A stretch of 64,000 nucleotides of DNA from Saccopteryx bilineata (taxonomy: Eukaryota > Chordata > Mammalia > Chiroptera > Emballonuridae): NCBI RefSeq assembly GCF_036850765.1, contig NC_089492.1, positions 99,343,022-99,407,021 on the forward strand. Direction: 5' to 3'. This document shows, one piece after another, positions 23,182-35,450 of this stretch (positions are counted from its first letter, which is position 1; each line of letters begins with the position of its first letter). The notes under the pieces were generated by a model. That model made no database searches and was not told where the DNA came from. It saw nothing but the letters and a program-made list of their open reading frames with translations. The position numbers and the translations under genes were made by a program.

Positions 23182-25391
23182 GTAAGTTCTCTCCAATGGG
23201 ACCTTTGTTTTCTCATTTGAGGCCTGTCTTCAGTGAAGCACAGGGAAGTGTGCTGGTGCCGTGGGCAGGGGATACGTGAGGTCAGTACTGCGCAGAGGGC
23301 AGAATAATGAGGCAATGAGTGAATAGATGCCCAACCTTACCTTCCACCTGGACACTAAGTATTTTAAGTGTTGGGTGACCTTCGATCAACTGTGGGGTCC
23401 TGTGTGTGTTGAGTATGCACAGCATTGTTAGCTAAGCTACATTAGAAGTTATTACTGGCTTTTATGCAAACCGTGGTCCCTTGAAATATACCAAATCCCT
23501 TTTTGGAGTTTCTCAATACACTTTGACAAAGTAAAGGCTCCAAGTAATTTTGTAGGCAAGACCTGTGTGGGGGTAAACTGCTATTTATAGTCCTCAGGCC
23601 AAATTCCCTCAAGCGCACTGTTTGCGAGATGCTGTTCTGTGGTATTTGCATTTGGTCTCAGCGTTCCAATTTATTCATTCTTGTCAAAAACCTACCAGAG
23701 GCTGGCAGTATTACATTATATATATTGGGTTGGTGAGATGAATTGTTACATAGGTGACGTATTTTTTATGTTTATTTAAATTCTTAAACAACAATATAAT
23801 CTCTTGAGGGAGTATTGGTAACATTATCCTCTGTGTTTCCTGCCAACCAAAGTATCCTGGGGTGGGAGAGGGAAGAAAGCTGTTTTATCAAAAGCCTTAC
23901 TTAGTGCCTAGTTTTTGTCTCGCAACAGCTCTTTGGGGAGGTGTGGAGCCTGCTGCCCTAAGGACAAGGAGCCAGGGCATTTGTGACTGTTCTGTGCTCC
24001 ACACCAGGTTTCAGCTTCAGTAAAGACTTTTAAAACCAAATTGTATCATTTGTTTCCTGAAACCAAGGAAGGTGTGAGCCAGACAAATTGATGATTTCAT
24101 AGAAATGGTACCTTTCTAACCATTTTCAGCACCATAGGGGCACAGGAGAAAACAGTTGGTGTAAATTAGCTTCTTCTGATCAAGATTATACATGGATTGC
24201 ATCATAAATGCCTTTGAATTGAGTCTATTTAGTTTGAAGTGCATTTATATTTAAAAATAAAAAGAATCCTGCAGACAAATGATTGTGCCTTAATCTGTCT
24301 TATTTTTTATTTACAACCTCCCTTATACATATGTAACCTCACATACCCCTTTAAAAATTATGTCACTTAGGTGTGTGACAATTTTAATTTTACAATATTT
24401 TTTAGATTCATATATTAAAATAATTTCTATCATAAAATAGATCTTAATATATATATAAGTAGAAAGAATTTGTAGAAAGAATTTGATGTTTTCTATTTGT
24501 CACTTTTTAATTGAACATCAGTTAATTATGTATAGGGAAAGACATCTGTTGACAAATACTAAATGACATGTCTTGGTTTGGGTAAAGGTGTATATTTAAA
24601 TCTGAGTGACATTTGTTTTCAGAATCCAAAATAAGTCCATGCCTGATATGTAGAATTCTTATAATTCATGTGTTTTATTAAAAATCAATTATTTTATTAT
24701 TTGTTTTTAAATTATAAGAGGAAAGGTATTGAGGCTGCTACTTGCAAGGAGCCCTGAAATAATGCATGAGAAGTGCACAGAGCTGCTGTGACTTACGGAT
24801 CAGGAGAGGAATATTCCGAGGCAAACTTACAGAATTATAATAATAATATTAGTGCACCTCATTAACTTAAAGTTTTAGTGTCAGTGTTTTGAAACTTCAG
24901 ATGGAGCTGTTTTAGATGTTATTTGGCAGTACTTTAAACTGCAGAACAATACTAGCACAGGTGTGCAGTGTTTAGCTGTGTGATAAATCAAACAAGTTGT
25001 TAGATCTGAGCATGCTGTGCTCTCGGCTACATATACTCATTTGATATGTACTTACAGTCTTGAAAGAATTGTTTTTCAAAGGAAGAAATTTAAATAATTA
25101 TGTTGTCTATTGATTAAAATAAAGGAATGAAAAACAGATACCTGTGTCTGTCACTTTCCTGCCTCTATCAGTGGGGCCCGTTTGAGCACCATATTCTCTG
25201 GGTAGCTTCTGAACCAGAGGTTTGGAAACCTGGTTTTAGACTTCAAGCACTAATACTAATATCTCTGTGATAACTTATTTCCAGAAATATACACAGTAGG
25301 AAATATTTTTAATTAACAAAAACTCCCTCAGCAGCACAATATACAATACTTCACCTAATAGCCTCTTTTAAATCGATACCACGGGCTCTTG

Positions 25392-25419
25392 ATATATATA
25401 TATATATATATATATTTAG

Positions 25420-25457
<38 letters not shown>
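25392..25457. repeat. (TA)n microsatellite
   Basis: Two TA runs separated by tttagaggta. A further TA run lies at 25571-25584, on the other side of the duplicated block described at 25458. Confidence 0.95.
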
Positions 25458-25459
<2 letters not shown>

Positions 25460-25571
25460 AAACATGGAAACCTCTGCAGTCTTAATGAGAGTGTTGCATC
25501 ATCAGCCAGACTGGTGGGAGGTGGGGTTTGATGATGGAATTGCCTAACTAGTTCTTATTGAGTGAGGCACC
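25458..25571 (+). repeat. 114-bp block duplicated from 27451-27577
   Basis: ggaaacatggaaacctctgc through to gagtgaggcacc. It matches 27451-27577 at about 90% apart from a 13-base gap, and lies between TA runs, 208 bases before the 25.8 kb exon. Confidence 0.85.
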
Positions 25572-25779
25572 ATATATATATATGGTTTTGAATGAAATCT
25601 GAGGCTTGAAAACTATATATATCTTGATCTTTGATGTTTGGCTTGTTAGGTGAGGAAAGAAAAATAACATTGTAAACTGAAAGTGGCTTTGAAATATTTT
25701 TTTTGAAATATTTGATTATATAGATGTTACAAATTCTATAGCATTCTTTGTTTTTTTCTTCTTTTTCCTCCATCTTTAG

Positions 25780-25931
25780 CTACACAGTCTCATCAGTGGT
25801 ATTCTTGGGGCCCTCCTAATATGCAGTGTAGATTATGTGCAACGTGTTGGCTCTATTGGAAAAAGTATGGAGGTCTGAAAATGCCCACCCAGTCTGAAGA
25901 AGAGAAGTTATCTCCCAGTCCACCTACAGAG
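25780..25931 (+). CDS. MTA3: MTA3 coding exon: second half of GATA zinc finger
   Basis: It opens after ccatctttag, completes the Ala codon and reads [19 protein letters not shown]. With the previous exon this makes a Cys-x2-Cys-x17-Cys-x2-Cys GATA-type finger. It continues through [19 protein letters not shown] and ends SPSPPTE at a gtacac donor in phase 0. Residue 3 after the last zinc-ligand pair is Thr (CATC), where recalled human MTA3 has Ile. The finger in MTA proteins is a DNA/protein contact module inside NuRD. Confidence 0.96.
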
Positions 25932-25964
25932 GTACACAAACAATAGCCCTATTTTTTTTCAAAA

Positions 25965-26127
25965 TTGATTTTAGAGGCGGGGGAGGGGAGAAAGAGAAAC
26001 ATTATTTCTCTTTCCACTTTTTTATGTATTCATTGGTTGATTCTTATATGTGCCCTGACCAGGGATACAAATGGTAACTTTGGCATAGCGGACAATGCTC
26101 TAATCAACTGAGCTACATGGTCAGGGC
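25965..26127 (-). repeat. SINE, family A-like, diverged
   Basis: Ends in reverse head gagctacatggtcagggc, with 'tgtgccctgaccagggatac' inside and a G/A-rich tail on the left. Short and old. Confidence 0.75.
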
Positions 26128-27037
26128 CTCAGCAGTCATTTTAGCATTGAGGAATGTCCTGTTTCTTAATGCTGTATCAGTCCTTGAAAACAGATTTAGC
26201 ACTGAAAGCAGTGTTAGATAATTTAAAAGCAAACAAAGCCATTTTATAGCTAAACATAGCTCCATACTATTCAGGGTGGGCGTGGAGAGGGGTGCAGGGG
26301 CAAATCACATCTTTTCAGGTATTCAAAATATTTGTCTTACGACATTACTGAAACAAAAGAATAATGTGTGGGAGAGGCGGCCTTAGCATAAGTAGAGAGC
26401 TTACAATTTTTTTTTTGAGAAAAAGAGAGCTTACAAATTAAATGTTTGTTTTAATTGCTTTTTTGAAAAATTTGCAGCCTTTGGATGATATTGAAAATGT
26501 GTCTTATTCCATAAAGTAACAAATTGAACATTTTTTCCACCCCTGGAATATATCATAGGAGGCACAAGAAGATGTGGACTTAATTGTGAACTGAACAGCA
26601 GTTGAAATAGGATTTTGTTAAAATTCTCACAGCAGATACCAAGCACCCAGGTTTACCAGGGAGAGACTATTCTCTTTGAGTACTAACAAGATTTCAGGAG
26701 TCCTTCAATATTTAAAATTTAAAAAAATAATAATAATTATCTAGCCCTTTGATAATTTTCTGCCATTGTGAATGCAGTTTTGGATTGTTAGGGTCAATTT
26801 AAAAATACACATATTCATCCCCGACCCCAAACCCAGTTTTTTTCTCTACTTCCCCACCTTCTTTCCAAAAGTACACACTTTTTAATTCTGTCCTTTGGGG
26901 TAGTGTATTAAGTTACAGATGCTTCAGTGGGAGATTTACAGATCGCACTTTGCTTTGAGTGTGATGCAAATAGTACTCACTTTGACTAGTTCAGTTCATT
27001 GATCTCTGATTCTGTTCGTTGGTGTCTGATTCTGCAG

Positions 27038-27283
27038 GACCCCCGTGTGAGAAGCCACATGTCTCGCCAGGCCATGCAGGGGATGCCGGTTCGAAACACT
27101 GGGAGCCCAAAGTCTGCAGTGAAGACCCGCCAAGCTTTCTTCCTTCACACCACATATTTCACAAAATTTGCTCGTCAGGTCTGCAAAAACACCCTCCGGC
27201 TGCGGCAGGCAGCGAGAAGGCCGTTTGTTCCTATTAATTATGCTGCCATTAGGGCAGAATGTAAGATGCTTTTAAATTCTTAA
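27038..27283 (+). CDS. MTA3: MTA3 coding exon: RBBP4/7-binding region; terminal in short form, internal (to 27260) in long form
   Basis: The exon begins [20 protein letters not shown] after ctgcag. The middle segment ([20 protein letters not shown], then [20 protein letters not shown]) matches the helical region by which MTA proteins bind RBBP4/7. Two outcomes are visible. If the gtaagat donor after 27260 is ignored, the protein ends AECKMLLNS at a TAA (27281-27283), as in the human 515-residue form. If it is used, the split codon joins to 34215 and gives AEYADRH, as in the human long form. A polyadenylation signal follows 70 bases after the stop, supporting the short form. Confidence 0.96.
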   Translation, partial: DPRVRSHMSRQAMQGMPVRNTGSPKSAVKTRQAFFLHTTYFTKFARQVCKNTLRLRQAARRPFVPINYAAIRAECKMLLNS

Positions 27284-27353
27284 CCTTATGTGTTGTGCTT
27301 CTGACCATTTTCTCTCTTTCCCACTCTCTCTCTCTTGTTTTGTTTTTGTTTGC

Positions 27354-27359
27354 AATAAA
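27354..27359 (+). terminator. Polyadenylation signal of the short MTA3 isoform
   Basis: AATAAA lies 70 bases after the TAA of the read-through 27 kb exon, preceded by pyrimidine- and TG-rich sequence and followed by T-rich sequence. Its position inside what is otherwise an intron makes it the obvious intronic cleavage site for the short isoform. No transcript data were available. Confidence 0.75.
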
Positions 27360-27450
27360 CATAAGTTCTTACATACAGCCTTTTATTTGGTTTATTATTT
27401 TTTTAACATTGTTTTTGTCTGCTGCCATTTGTATCATGCCATCCTGAAAA

Positions 27451-27577
27451 GGAAACATGGAAACCTCTGCAGTCGTAATGAGAGAGTATAGTCATCAGCA
27501 AGACTGGGGGGAAGTGGGTCTGTCCAGTGGGGTTTGATGATGGAATTGCCCAACTAGTTCTTATTGAGTGGGGCACC
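27451..27577 (+). repeat. 127-bp block, second copy of 25458-25571
   Basis: Lies about 90 bases after the short-isoform polyadenylation signal. It contains agtggg twice around tctgtcc, which explains the 13-base difference from the other copy. Confidence 0.85.
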
Positions 27578-27599
27578 TTTACCCAGAAGGTAGTGCCAC

Positions 27600-30164
27600 A
27601 ACGAATCCCCAAGGGTGCTGGTACCGTGGAGCCCCATCCTGAGACACACAGTCCAGTCTTCATGCATTCATTAGATTTGAATAAAACTTGCCAGTTTATA
27701 CTAAGTAAAAATTGTATGTCTTTGTAAACCTTGTTTCCCATGAACCTTTTACAATTATCATACAATATTTTGGAAATTCACAGTGCTTTATAACAAATGC
27801 CAGATTTATTAGGAGTTTTAGTAAAGTATAAATGAGTTTTAAAGTCTTTGGGGTGAATTTAAACATTTAATGTCCGAATTTGGGGTTGAGCATTCTTCCT
27901 ATTAGTCCAATTTGGTTTCCATTTCATAATCATATATCATATATATTACCACATAACATGTACATGACTTTATTACTCTCACTCGCAACGCATTCAATCT
28001 TGCTTATTTTTCTTTTTTTTTTTAGAACAAAGGTCGTATGTATCACTGAATTGTGGATTGTGTTGTTGTTACCATGTGCCCCTAACCATGTCCTTAAGTT
28101 GTGTGTTAGCTCTGATTCTAGTCACATTCCTGGCCAGCATGTTAGAGCTATGCCACTTTTCCCCCCTAAAGGGTGAGGGGAGGCTGTCTAGCTTGACAGA
28201 TAGGAAATCTTAAAGGTAATCAGTAGATGCTTTTTCTTTATCTGTGAGATAAGAAAATTCTTATTATGAAACGTTCTATTTTGATTTAAAGAAGGTATCC
28301 ATAAAAGGAGTAATGATTGAAAAATATTTCATTCTTAAAGATAATTTTCAGCAGAACAGTTGAAAGGATTTAAAACTTCCAGGTAAAAGCTTTATAAGAA
28401 GAAAAGTGCTTTGTAAAGGGAGTGGAAATTGGTAGTAATCTTTGAGTCCCATGGAGAGGAAATTTCACTACATTTGATTCATATATATTTGACAATTGAG
28501 GCTTATGTTGAAGTTTCGTGCTAGCATTTCCGAGTTCATGGATTTATACTATTTTCACTCTTTAATATCCATTTTAAGGAACTAGAATATTTACATTAAA
28601 TTGCTTAGCTGATTTAAAACATACTTATATAGAGAATTTAATAAAAATAATAAAACATTTGAGAAAGAAAATGCATAAAATTCTTTCATTACTGTTGGCT
28701 GGGATCCAGTATCACCTTTGTTCCTATGAATGGGAAGGAAACCACCACTGACTAAATCAGCTGCTGAGGAAGCTTCTGTTTCCCATGGCTCTTCTGTTCA
28801 CTTACCAGTAAATTTTCAAATTGTTTGTTTTAATTATTCATCAGTGAAATACGTTTTTCTGTCCCTTCATTTTAATTTTCCCCCTCAATTGAAAAGCTAT
28901 GCTGCTTAAAAAAAAGGTGTCCTGTATTTTATTTCTACCAACATAGTAATAAAAGAGTAGTCATTTGTTGTGATAAGATTCAAGGAAAACTTTATTTTGT
29001 ATTTAGCTTAATTGGTCAAGTTGCATATAGAATTAAATTCTCAGAATAATTAATTTTAGCTTGAGATATAAAATGATAAAGCCTCAGCAGGCATCTCCAT
29101 TTTTGTTTTTCTTTCCAGACAAGCAAATAACACAACTCTTCAGAGCATTAATTGATTCTTACATCATCCTTTCCTATTTGCACCTTAATACAACCTCTTC
29201 AGCATATCCCTTGAGCTTGGCTTGTTAACAGGTAGATTAGGTGTGAATAACCTGATAACTATAAGCAACTTTGTCTCTGGTCCAGTGAGAATGTATAAGT
29301 GTATTTTTGGAGGTAAGCTTTTCTTGGTTTCTCGAAGGCAGGGTGACCCTGTCCTCCCCCAGAAGGTTAAGAATCACTATGGTTCTGTATAAATGAACTT
29401 TTAGATCAGGTAAAAGGTTGTAATTCTAAAGATATTGATGGATTAAGAGCTCCAATTAATGCATTTTAGAGTAATTCATTATAGTATTGGGAAAGGAAAA
29501 TAGTTTTCCCTGTGAACTTAAGCCTCTTCCTCTTATAAGCACTATGAAGTCGGGCCCTTTGGCAGCACCGTGAAAACCTATATCATAGAATTTATGGGAT
29601 GACAGACTGCATAAGAGTGAAGAAGTGGGGAGCTAAGTAGATAAACTCAATTAGATGAGGGAGAGTTTACTCATCACTATGAGTTCTTGACTTGAAAGTT
29701 AATCCTTGTTTAGAGGAAATTTTTGGTTGGTTATAGCAGCTCTCACAGCATTTTCATTAAGAAACAGGTATTAAGGATTACAACATAGTAAAAAAGGAGA
29801 ATCTTTTTGTGAAGTATCCCAAACATAAGAAGTATCTGTGAGAAGGGGCATTGGGAGGCTGAGGGAAAGGTGTTGGGAAGGAGACTTACCCACCACTCGC
29901 TGTTCATTCTTTCAGACTTTTACAGTTTTGAACCATGGGAATAGATTTGCTATTTTAAATAACTTAAAAACAAGTATGTAGCATGACCAACATGTTTAAA
30001 AATATATGTATGAAATACGTAGAAAGTAATTTTTTAAAATCAATTTTTCCAAATACCTATTTATTTTAACAATGTACCCTCATGTGTGAATATGTAGTCC
30101 ATGCCAGAAATCACTAACATTAGTAGAATACCGTGAGGCAATTGTATCATATAGATGTGCTTAG
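27600..30164. other. MTA3 intron, nothing recognised
   Basis: AT-rich, low in recognisable repeats for more than 2.5 kb. It could hold conserved non-coding sequence, but that needs alignment. No coding potential was seen. Confidence 0.5.
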
Positions 30165-30340
30165 TAAAAATGCATGGGTAGTCAAACCTGTGGTGGTGCA
30201 GTGGATGAACCCTCGACCTGGGACACTGAGGTCACCGGTTTGAAACCCTGGGCTGGTCTGGTCAAGGGTTGATGCTTCCTGCTCCTCCCCAACCAGCCCC
30301 CCCCCCCTAAAAAAACAAAAAAATGCATGGATAGAACTGA
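30165..30340 (+). repeat. SINE, family C, short
   Basis: The body (caaacctgtggtggtgcagt to tgatgcttcctgctcctccc) is followed by a C-run and A-rich tail. aaaaatgcatgg is present on both sides as the target duplication. Confidence 0.88.
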
Positions 30341-33300
30341 GACCAAACATTGCATGAAATAATGTGTTGACAAGATTTGCAGATTAACTGCGTGGTTTTA
30401 GCATCAAGTTTCAGACCGCTTGACCCTCCCCTTTCATACCCCTTCCCTCAGTAAAAAAAAAAGCCTTAATGTGATAATGGGGTTCCTCCTTTGTTACTGC
30501 TATCAGACATTACCACTGGGTTACCCAATGAGTTTGTGAAAGATCAGTAGAATCACCCAACACCTGATGAGCACAGCGTTACTATTCAAGATTCAGGATC
30601 CTCAGACTGAGAGAGAAGTAGGTGTGTTAGTTTTCTACAGATGAAGCTGGGTCCCAGAGAAGTGGATCTGAATGACTTCCCTGCCACCTCTGTAGCTTGC
30701 ATGGGTCAGTAAGTGGTTTCTGAGTTGATAACACAAAAGACTTGAATGAAAGCAGCATTCCCCAGTATGAATGAAGTTCTTCAAGAGGTACCTGGAGCCA
30801 TTTTATTTTCTGTTTGAAGATGCTAATTCAAAAGTATCCCAAGGCCCCATATTCATAACAAATATATTTACTGAGTTTTTCTAGAGATGTGAAATGTTAA
30901 GCTCTAACATTAGGAGAGAACAGATTTGGTTTTGTTTTTGTATTTTTGGTAAGAAAATTTGTCTTCTGAATGGACATTTTAAATTTTTCTAAAGATACAA
31001 AAGGAGTCCCACCACCATTCTGATTCTGTTTTCTTCAGAGGTAGCCATTGTCATTGTCTAAAGTATCCAGAGGTATTCTGGATTACTTTTTTAAAAAATT
31101 AAAACAGGTTAATTTAAATTTATTTCTTAAAAACTAAATTAGGTTAATTTTTAAGGTAGTTTCAATTATTTTCTATTATATTGCAACAAATATCCTTATA
31201 TTTTTGTACTACTTTGTGAAATGTGAGTGTATCTTATAGGTAGATTCTTAAAAGTAAACCCAGTTGCCCTGAGAAAAGTACAATTTTCACTACCACCCAT
31301 GGTGTCTAGAGATGCCTGTTTCTAGGACCTTGCCAGCAGTGTTACCCTTTTTGACGAGTTGACAGGTGACACATGAGTTATATTAGCTTGCATGACTCTT
31401 TGAGTGAGATAGAAATCTTTACATATATTTGAAAACTATGTGCATTCCTTTTCTGTCAACTGTTTTTGCCCCTAGCTTGTTTTCTATTAGGTAAAAGTCT
31501 TACTTTTGGGAATTTTTTATATTTTAAGGAAATTAGCCCTTCATCTGTGATGTGTGATGCAAATAATTTCCCATTTTTGTCTTTGACATTGTTTCTGATG
31601 TATTTACCAAACAGGTTTTTTTTTGTTTTTTTTTAAAGTTGAATTTATTTTAATGGCACCTGGTTTCTCTGTCTTGTTTAGAAATACCTCTACAATTTCT
31701 AAAAGAAAATTCTATGGGTGGTTTTATTTTGACAGCAGTCTTAAAAGCCTATGTGAGAAGTTTATGTGAATTTTAATTCACTGTTTACTTTTTGCAGTTT
31801 TCTATTTCATTTACCCCCCAATATTTCCAAAGCAGTTGTAATAAAATGACCATGAGTTGAAATACAAATAACAGTTTTCTAGGTTTACCTCAAGATGTAG
31901 ATCATCCTCTTGGAAGCCAACAAAATGTGCCTTGTGTTCAGTCCAGTAACTTGAGTAAGATGCAGATGTTCTCCATCTCTCTGGGCAGGTTTTGATTCCT
32001 TCTGGGTTCTTTGGAGATTTTTCAGGTTGCTTTACTTGTGCACACTAATGAATGATCACTATTTAAATAGTTAAGTGAATAATTTGGGAGTCAGGACTAA
32101 CTGACAAGTGGCACCAGTGGCCTAGTCTTGAGTGCAAAGATTCTTTTTTAGCAACCCAAGTGTGGACCTGATAATCCTATGTTTATGATCATTCCGCTCA
32201 GGGTGGAATATAATTTTCCCTGGCTGCAATTTTTATGTTAAGCAGTGACTAGGTAGACTGCTTAACATAGCACTTAAAAATTAGCACTTTTTGTCCCAAT
32301 ATCTTTATAGTTGAGACTGATAATACATGTCATCAACTGCTTTCTTTAACATAGAATGAAGATTATTGAAATATGGATCCTTCTAAAGAGCTTTGATCTC
32401 CTACTCGGGCTCTGTATATTGTCACTTGGAATATCACACAATTACTCCAATTAGTTTAATGAAAAATTGAAAACTTTAAAGTGAAATATCCCTGGGAACT
32501 GTGTTGGGAACCCTCCTGATGGATTTTTTTATTCTTATCAAGGTGATGGTTTTATAGGAGTCCATCAATTGCAGTACTAGTAATTCAGTGGTTGCCTTTG
32601 TCCAGTATATTGAGGAAATAACCAAAATGATTCATTCAAGCTCTATTTATTAATAGAAAGGAGAAAATTTTCTCTTGTCCTCAGCCAAATAGAACTTGAA
32701 TTTTAGATGAATTAATCATATTAGGAAGAAATTATTATTTAGTATTAACTCACAATGATTTGACAGGTATTAGCTCCTGGTAGGATTTGGGCTGCTTTTT
32801 AATGTTTATTTAAATTACTCTTCCAAAATATGCTTATTACATTTCCACCTTTATCTTCACTATTACTCAACAATGGGTAAAAAGTTTCATAGCTTAGTAA
32901 TTATCACCCCCAAAAGAAATCAGCTGAATAGGAAGAAAAGATATGGGATTATTATAGTTGTCAGTGGTTGCACGATTAGCCAGTGTTTGGGATACATGTT
33001 CAGATTCCTATTATTTGCGAATCTCTACGTAGTATGTATTTTGTCTAGTTTAATATTTTTAAAAGTGCTACTTCCCACCTTTTTTCTGTTTAATAGTTAT
33101 TAGGAAAGAGTTTCCTTGGTGACAGAGAGGGCTAGAGCTTATGAAAAAGTTGATTTTTAACTTAAATTGAGGTTCTAGGATGAATTGTATATTTTAATAG
33201 TGCAGAGGATTTCTGTGAATGTCAAAGGAAATTTTTTTTGTATGTATGCTAGAAATGGGGTCTCAGCCTGTGAAAGAACAAATTCTCCTGTTGAATGAGA

Positions 33301-34214
33301 AAGACTGTTGGACAGTTTTGTCCATTATTAGAAGGTGGGGAAAAGGCATAGACATAATAGAGTCGTATCTGCTAAAGCCACACCATTCAGCTTTATGATA
33401 ATATCTGCACATTAAAAAGAACTTCGGTACACTTTTTTTTTGTCCTTCAAACTCTATTTTTATAACAACTGCGGTATGAGAGGCAGCCATGTTCCACATC
33501 TCCTCTTCTATCCTAATGACAGCTAATTTAAATGCAGAGACCGTTCGTGCAGTATGCTTTATTTTCCTCTGTCTGAATTGTCTTATGGTAAGAGAGGAGG
33601 ACTGCGATGTGAACTTATCAACTAACATCCGTGCTCACTATCTTACTGATAATGACTAGTGGATGAGATACTCTACATACAGGTGACCTTTTAAATCTCA
33701 GCACTAATGACATCATGGTGGGAGATGAAGGATAGAAAACCAGAGATAAAACAAATCAAATGAGCCTTTTTTACCCTTTGTGGCTGTCGTCTCGGAACTG
33801 CGTTTCACCAAGCTAGATGAGAACTCGGTGGAAAACCACTCCATCCGGGTCAGGGATGGCCAAATGGGTTACCTTTGTTGGCTGCCACTTTCGTCTTCCA
33901 TGCCAGATTAATCTCACATTAGGATTGATTCAGCCTTGTACTTCATGGAAAAGTTTCTACTTGAATATAGGAAAGCCCTGGCTAGGAAGGAAGAGTATTT
34001 CCGCTGCTTCTCAGATGGGCACACACACAGAGCATGTGTGTCAGGTGTGTGTCAGCTGCACTCAGATGGGGCTTAAAGTGAGTGTCTCCAGGTAAATCTC
34101 ATATTCAGTAATTTGGAACCTGGTGGATATTTTGCACCATTTTCCACGTTTGTTGTTGCGATGTGTAGAGAAATCAGCCTCATTGATTGTCTCCGTGTTT
34201 CTTTCTCTCCTCAG
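30341..34214. other. MTA3 intron, nothing recognised
   Basis: Nearly 4 kb of AT-rich sequence without obvious SINEs. A 121-codon minus-strand open frame at 33263-33628 has no recognised similarity and is treated as chance. Confidence 0.5.
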
Positions 34215-34301
34215 ATGCAGACAGACATGCAGAACTCTCTGGAAGTCCACTGAAAAGTAAAAGCACTAGGAAACCTCTGGCATGTATCATTGGGTATTTA
34301 G
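34215..34301 (+). CDS. MTA3: MTA3 coding exon of the long C-terminus (1 of 3)
   Basis: After ctcctcag the exon completes a Tyr codon and reads [20 protein letters not shown] then LACIIGYL, ending in one base of a Glu codon before gtgggt. This matches the human long-form tail. It is 87 nt and frame-compatible with 27260 and 37939. The sequence is Ser/Lys rich with no recognisable domain. Confidence 0.95.
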
Positions 34302-34543
34302 GTGGGTATTTTCTAACAGAGGAAAAACTCAACAGTTTCTGTATTGTATAAATATTCAGCTTTCCTAAATTGACATACCTCAAGTCAACTCATGCCTTTT
34401 AAATAGCTGAGACTGGATACCTTTTATTATTATGGTCAATTCATTTTGTTTTAGAATTTTTCATTTTTATTACCAAAACATACACACAATTATGAATATG
34501 TTTACTTTTTCCAAAAAAAATCATGGAATAAAAATGGAATGTA

Positions 34544-34898
34544 GCCTGACCAGTGGATAGAGTTTTGGATTGGGATGTGGAGGACCCAGATTTGAAACCC
34601 CAAGGTCACTGGCTTGAGTGAAGGCTCATCCAGCTTGAGCATGGGATCATAGACATGACCCCATGGTTGCTGGCTTGAGCCCAAGGTCGCTGGCTTGAGC
34701 AAGGGGTTACTCGCTCTGCTGTAAACCCCCCCACCCCCGGTCAAGGCACGTATGAGAAAGCAATAAATGAACAACTAAGGAGACTAAAGAGCTACAATGA
34801 AGAACTGATACTTCTCATCTCTCTCCCTTCCTGTCTGTCTATCCCTGTCTGTCCCTCTCTCTGTCTCTCTCTGTCTCTGTCACACACACACACACAAA
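34544..34898 (+). repeat. SINE, family B, expanded internal units
   Basis: Head gcctgaccagtggatagag has lost a few bases. Four or more 'ctggcttgagc' units follow, then a CT-rich tail and (CA)n. aaaatggaatgta and aaaatgtaatgta flank it. Confidence 0.9.
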
Positions 34899-35235
34899 AT
34901 GTAATGTATATTTATGGATATAAATACAGATTAAGCAAAAACAAAATTAGAGAATGGTCTTAATATTTTTATTTAGATCATTCCACTATTTCTAATGTAC
35001 TTTACTCCTTCCATTAAATAGAGAGAAAATGATTAGGTTATTTACTTTAAAAAACAAAACAAAACTGATTTTTAACTTACCTTTAAAAAATATAATTTTG
35101 TTGTGCCAATTAAGGTTACTTTGAAAAGAGGAGCATTTGTATTGATTTCTGAAAGTTGCCAAAGATAATATTTCCATTTACATTTTGAAATGTCACAATT
35201 AACAATAGAATAAAAAAGTCACTGGGCAATAACAT

Positions 35236-35450
35236 TTTTCTTTTTCTTTCTTTCTCTCTCTCTCTCTCTTTCTTTCTCTTTTCTTTTCTTTCCCTTCCTT
35301 CCTTCCTTCCTTCCTTCCTTCCTTCCTTCCTTCCTTCCTTCCTTCCTTCCTTCCCTCCCTCCCTCCCTCCCTCCCTCCCTCCCTCCCTCCTCCCTCCCTC
35401 CCTCCTTCCTTCGTTCCTTTGTTCCTTCTTTCCTTCTTTCTATCTTTTCA
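35236..35450. repeat. Pyrimidine microsatellite (CTTT/CCTT/CCCT)n
   Basis: About 210 bases of pure or nearly pure pyrimidine, moving from CTTT and CT through CCTT to CCCT and back. Long mirror-symmetric tracts of this type can form triplex (H-DNA); that is inference. Confidence 0.95.

Noticed and set aside
22818..23279. 153-codon open frame
   Set aside because: It is intron plus the MTA3 exon at 23057-23181 plus intron in one frame; splice sites and homology define the exon instead.
33263..33628. 121-codon minus-strand open frame in a repeat-poor intron
   Set aside because: No recognised similarity, no splice or start context, ordinary composition. A conserved non-coding element is possible, but that needs alignment.
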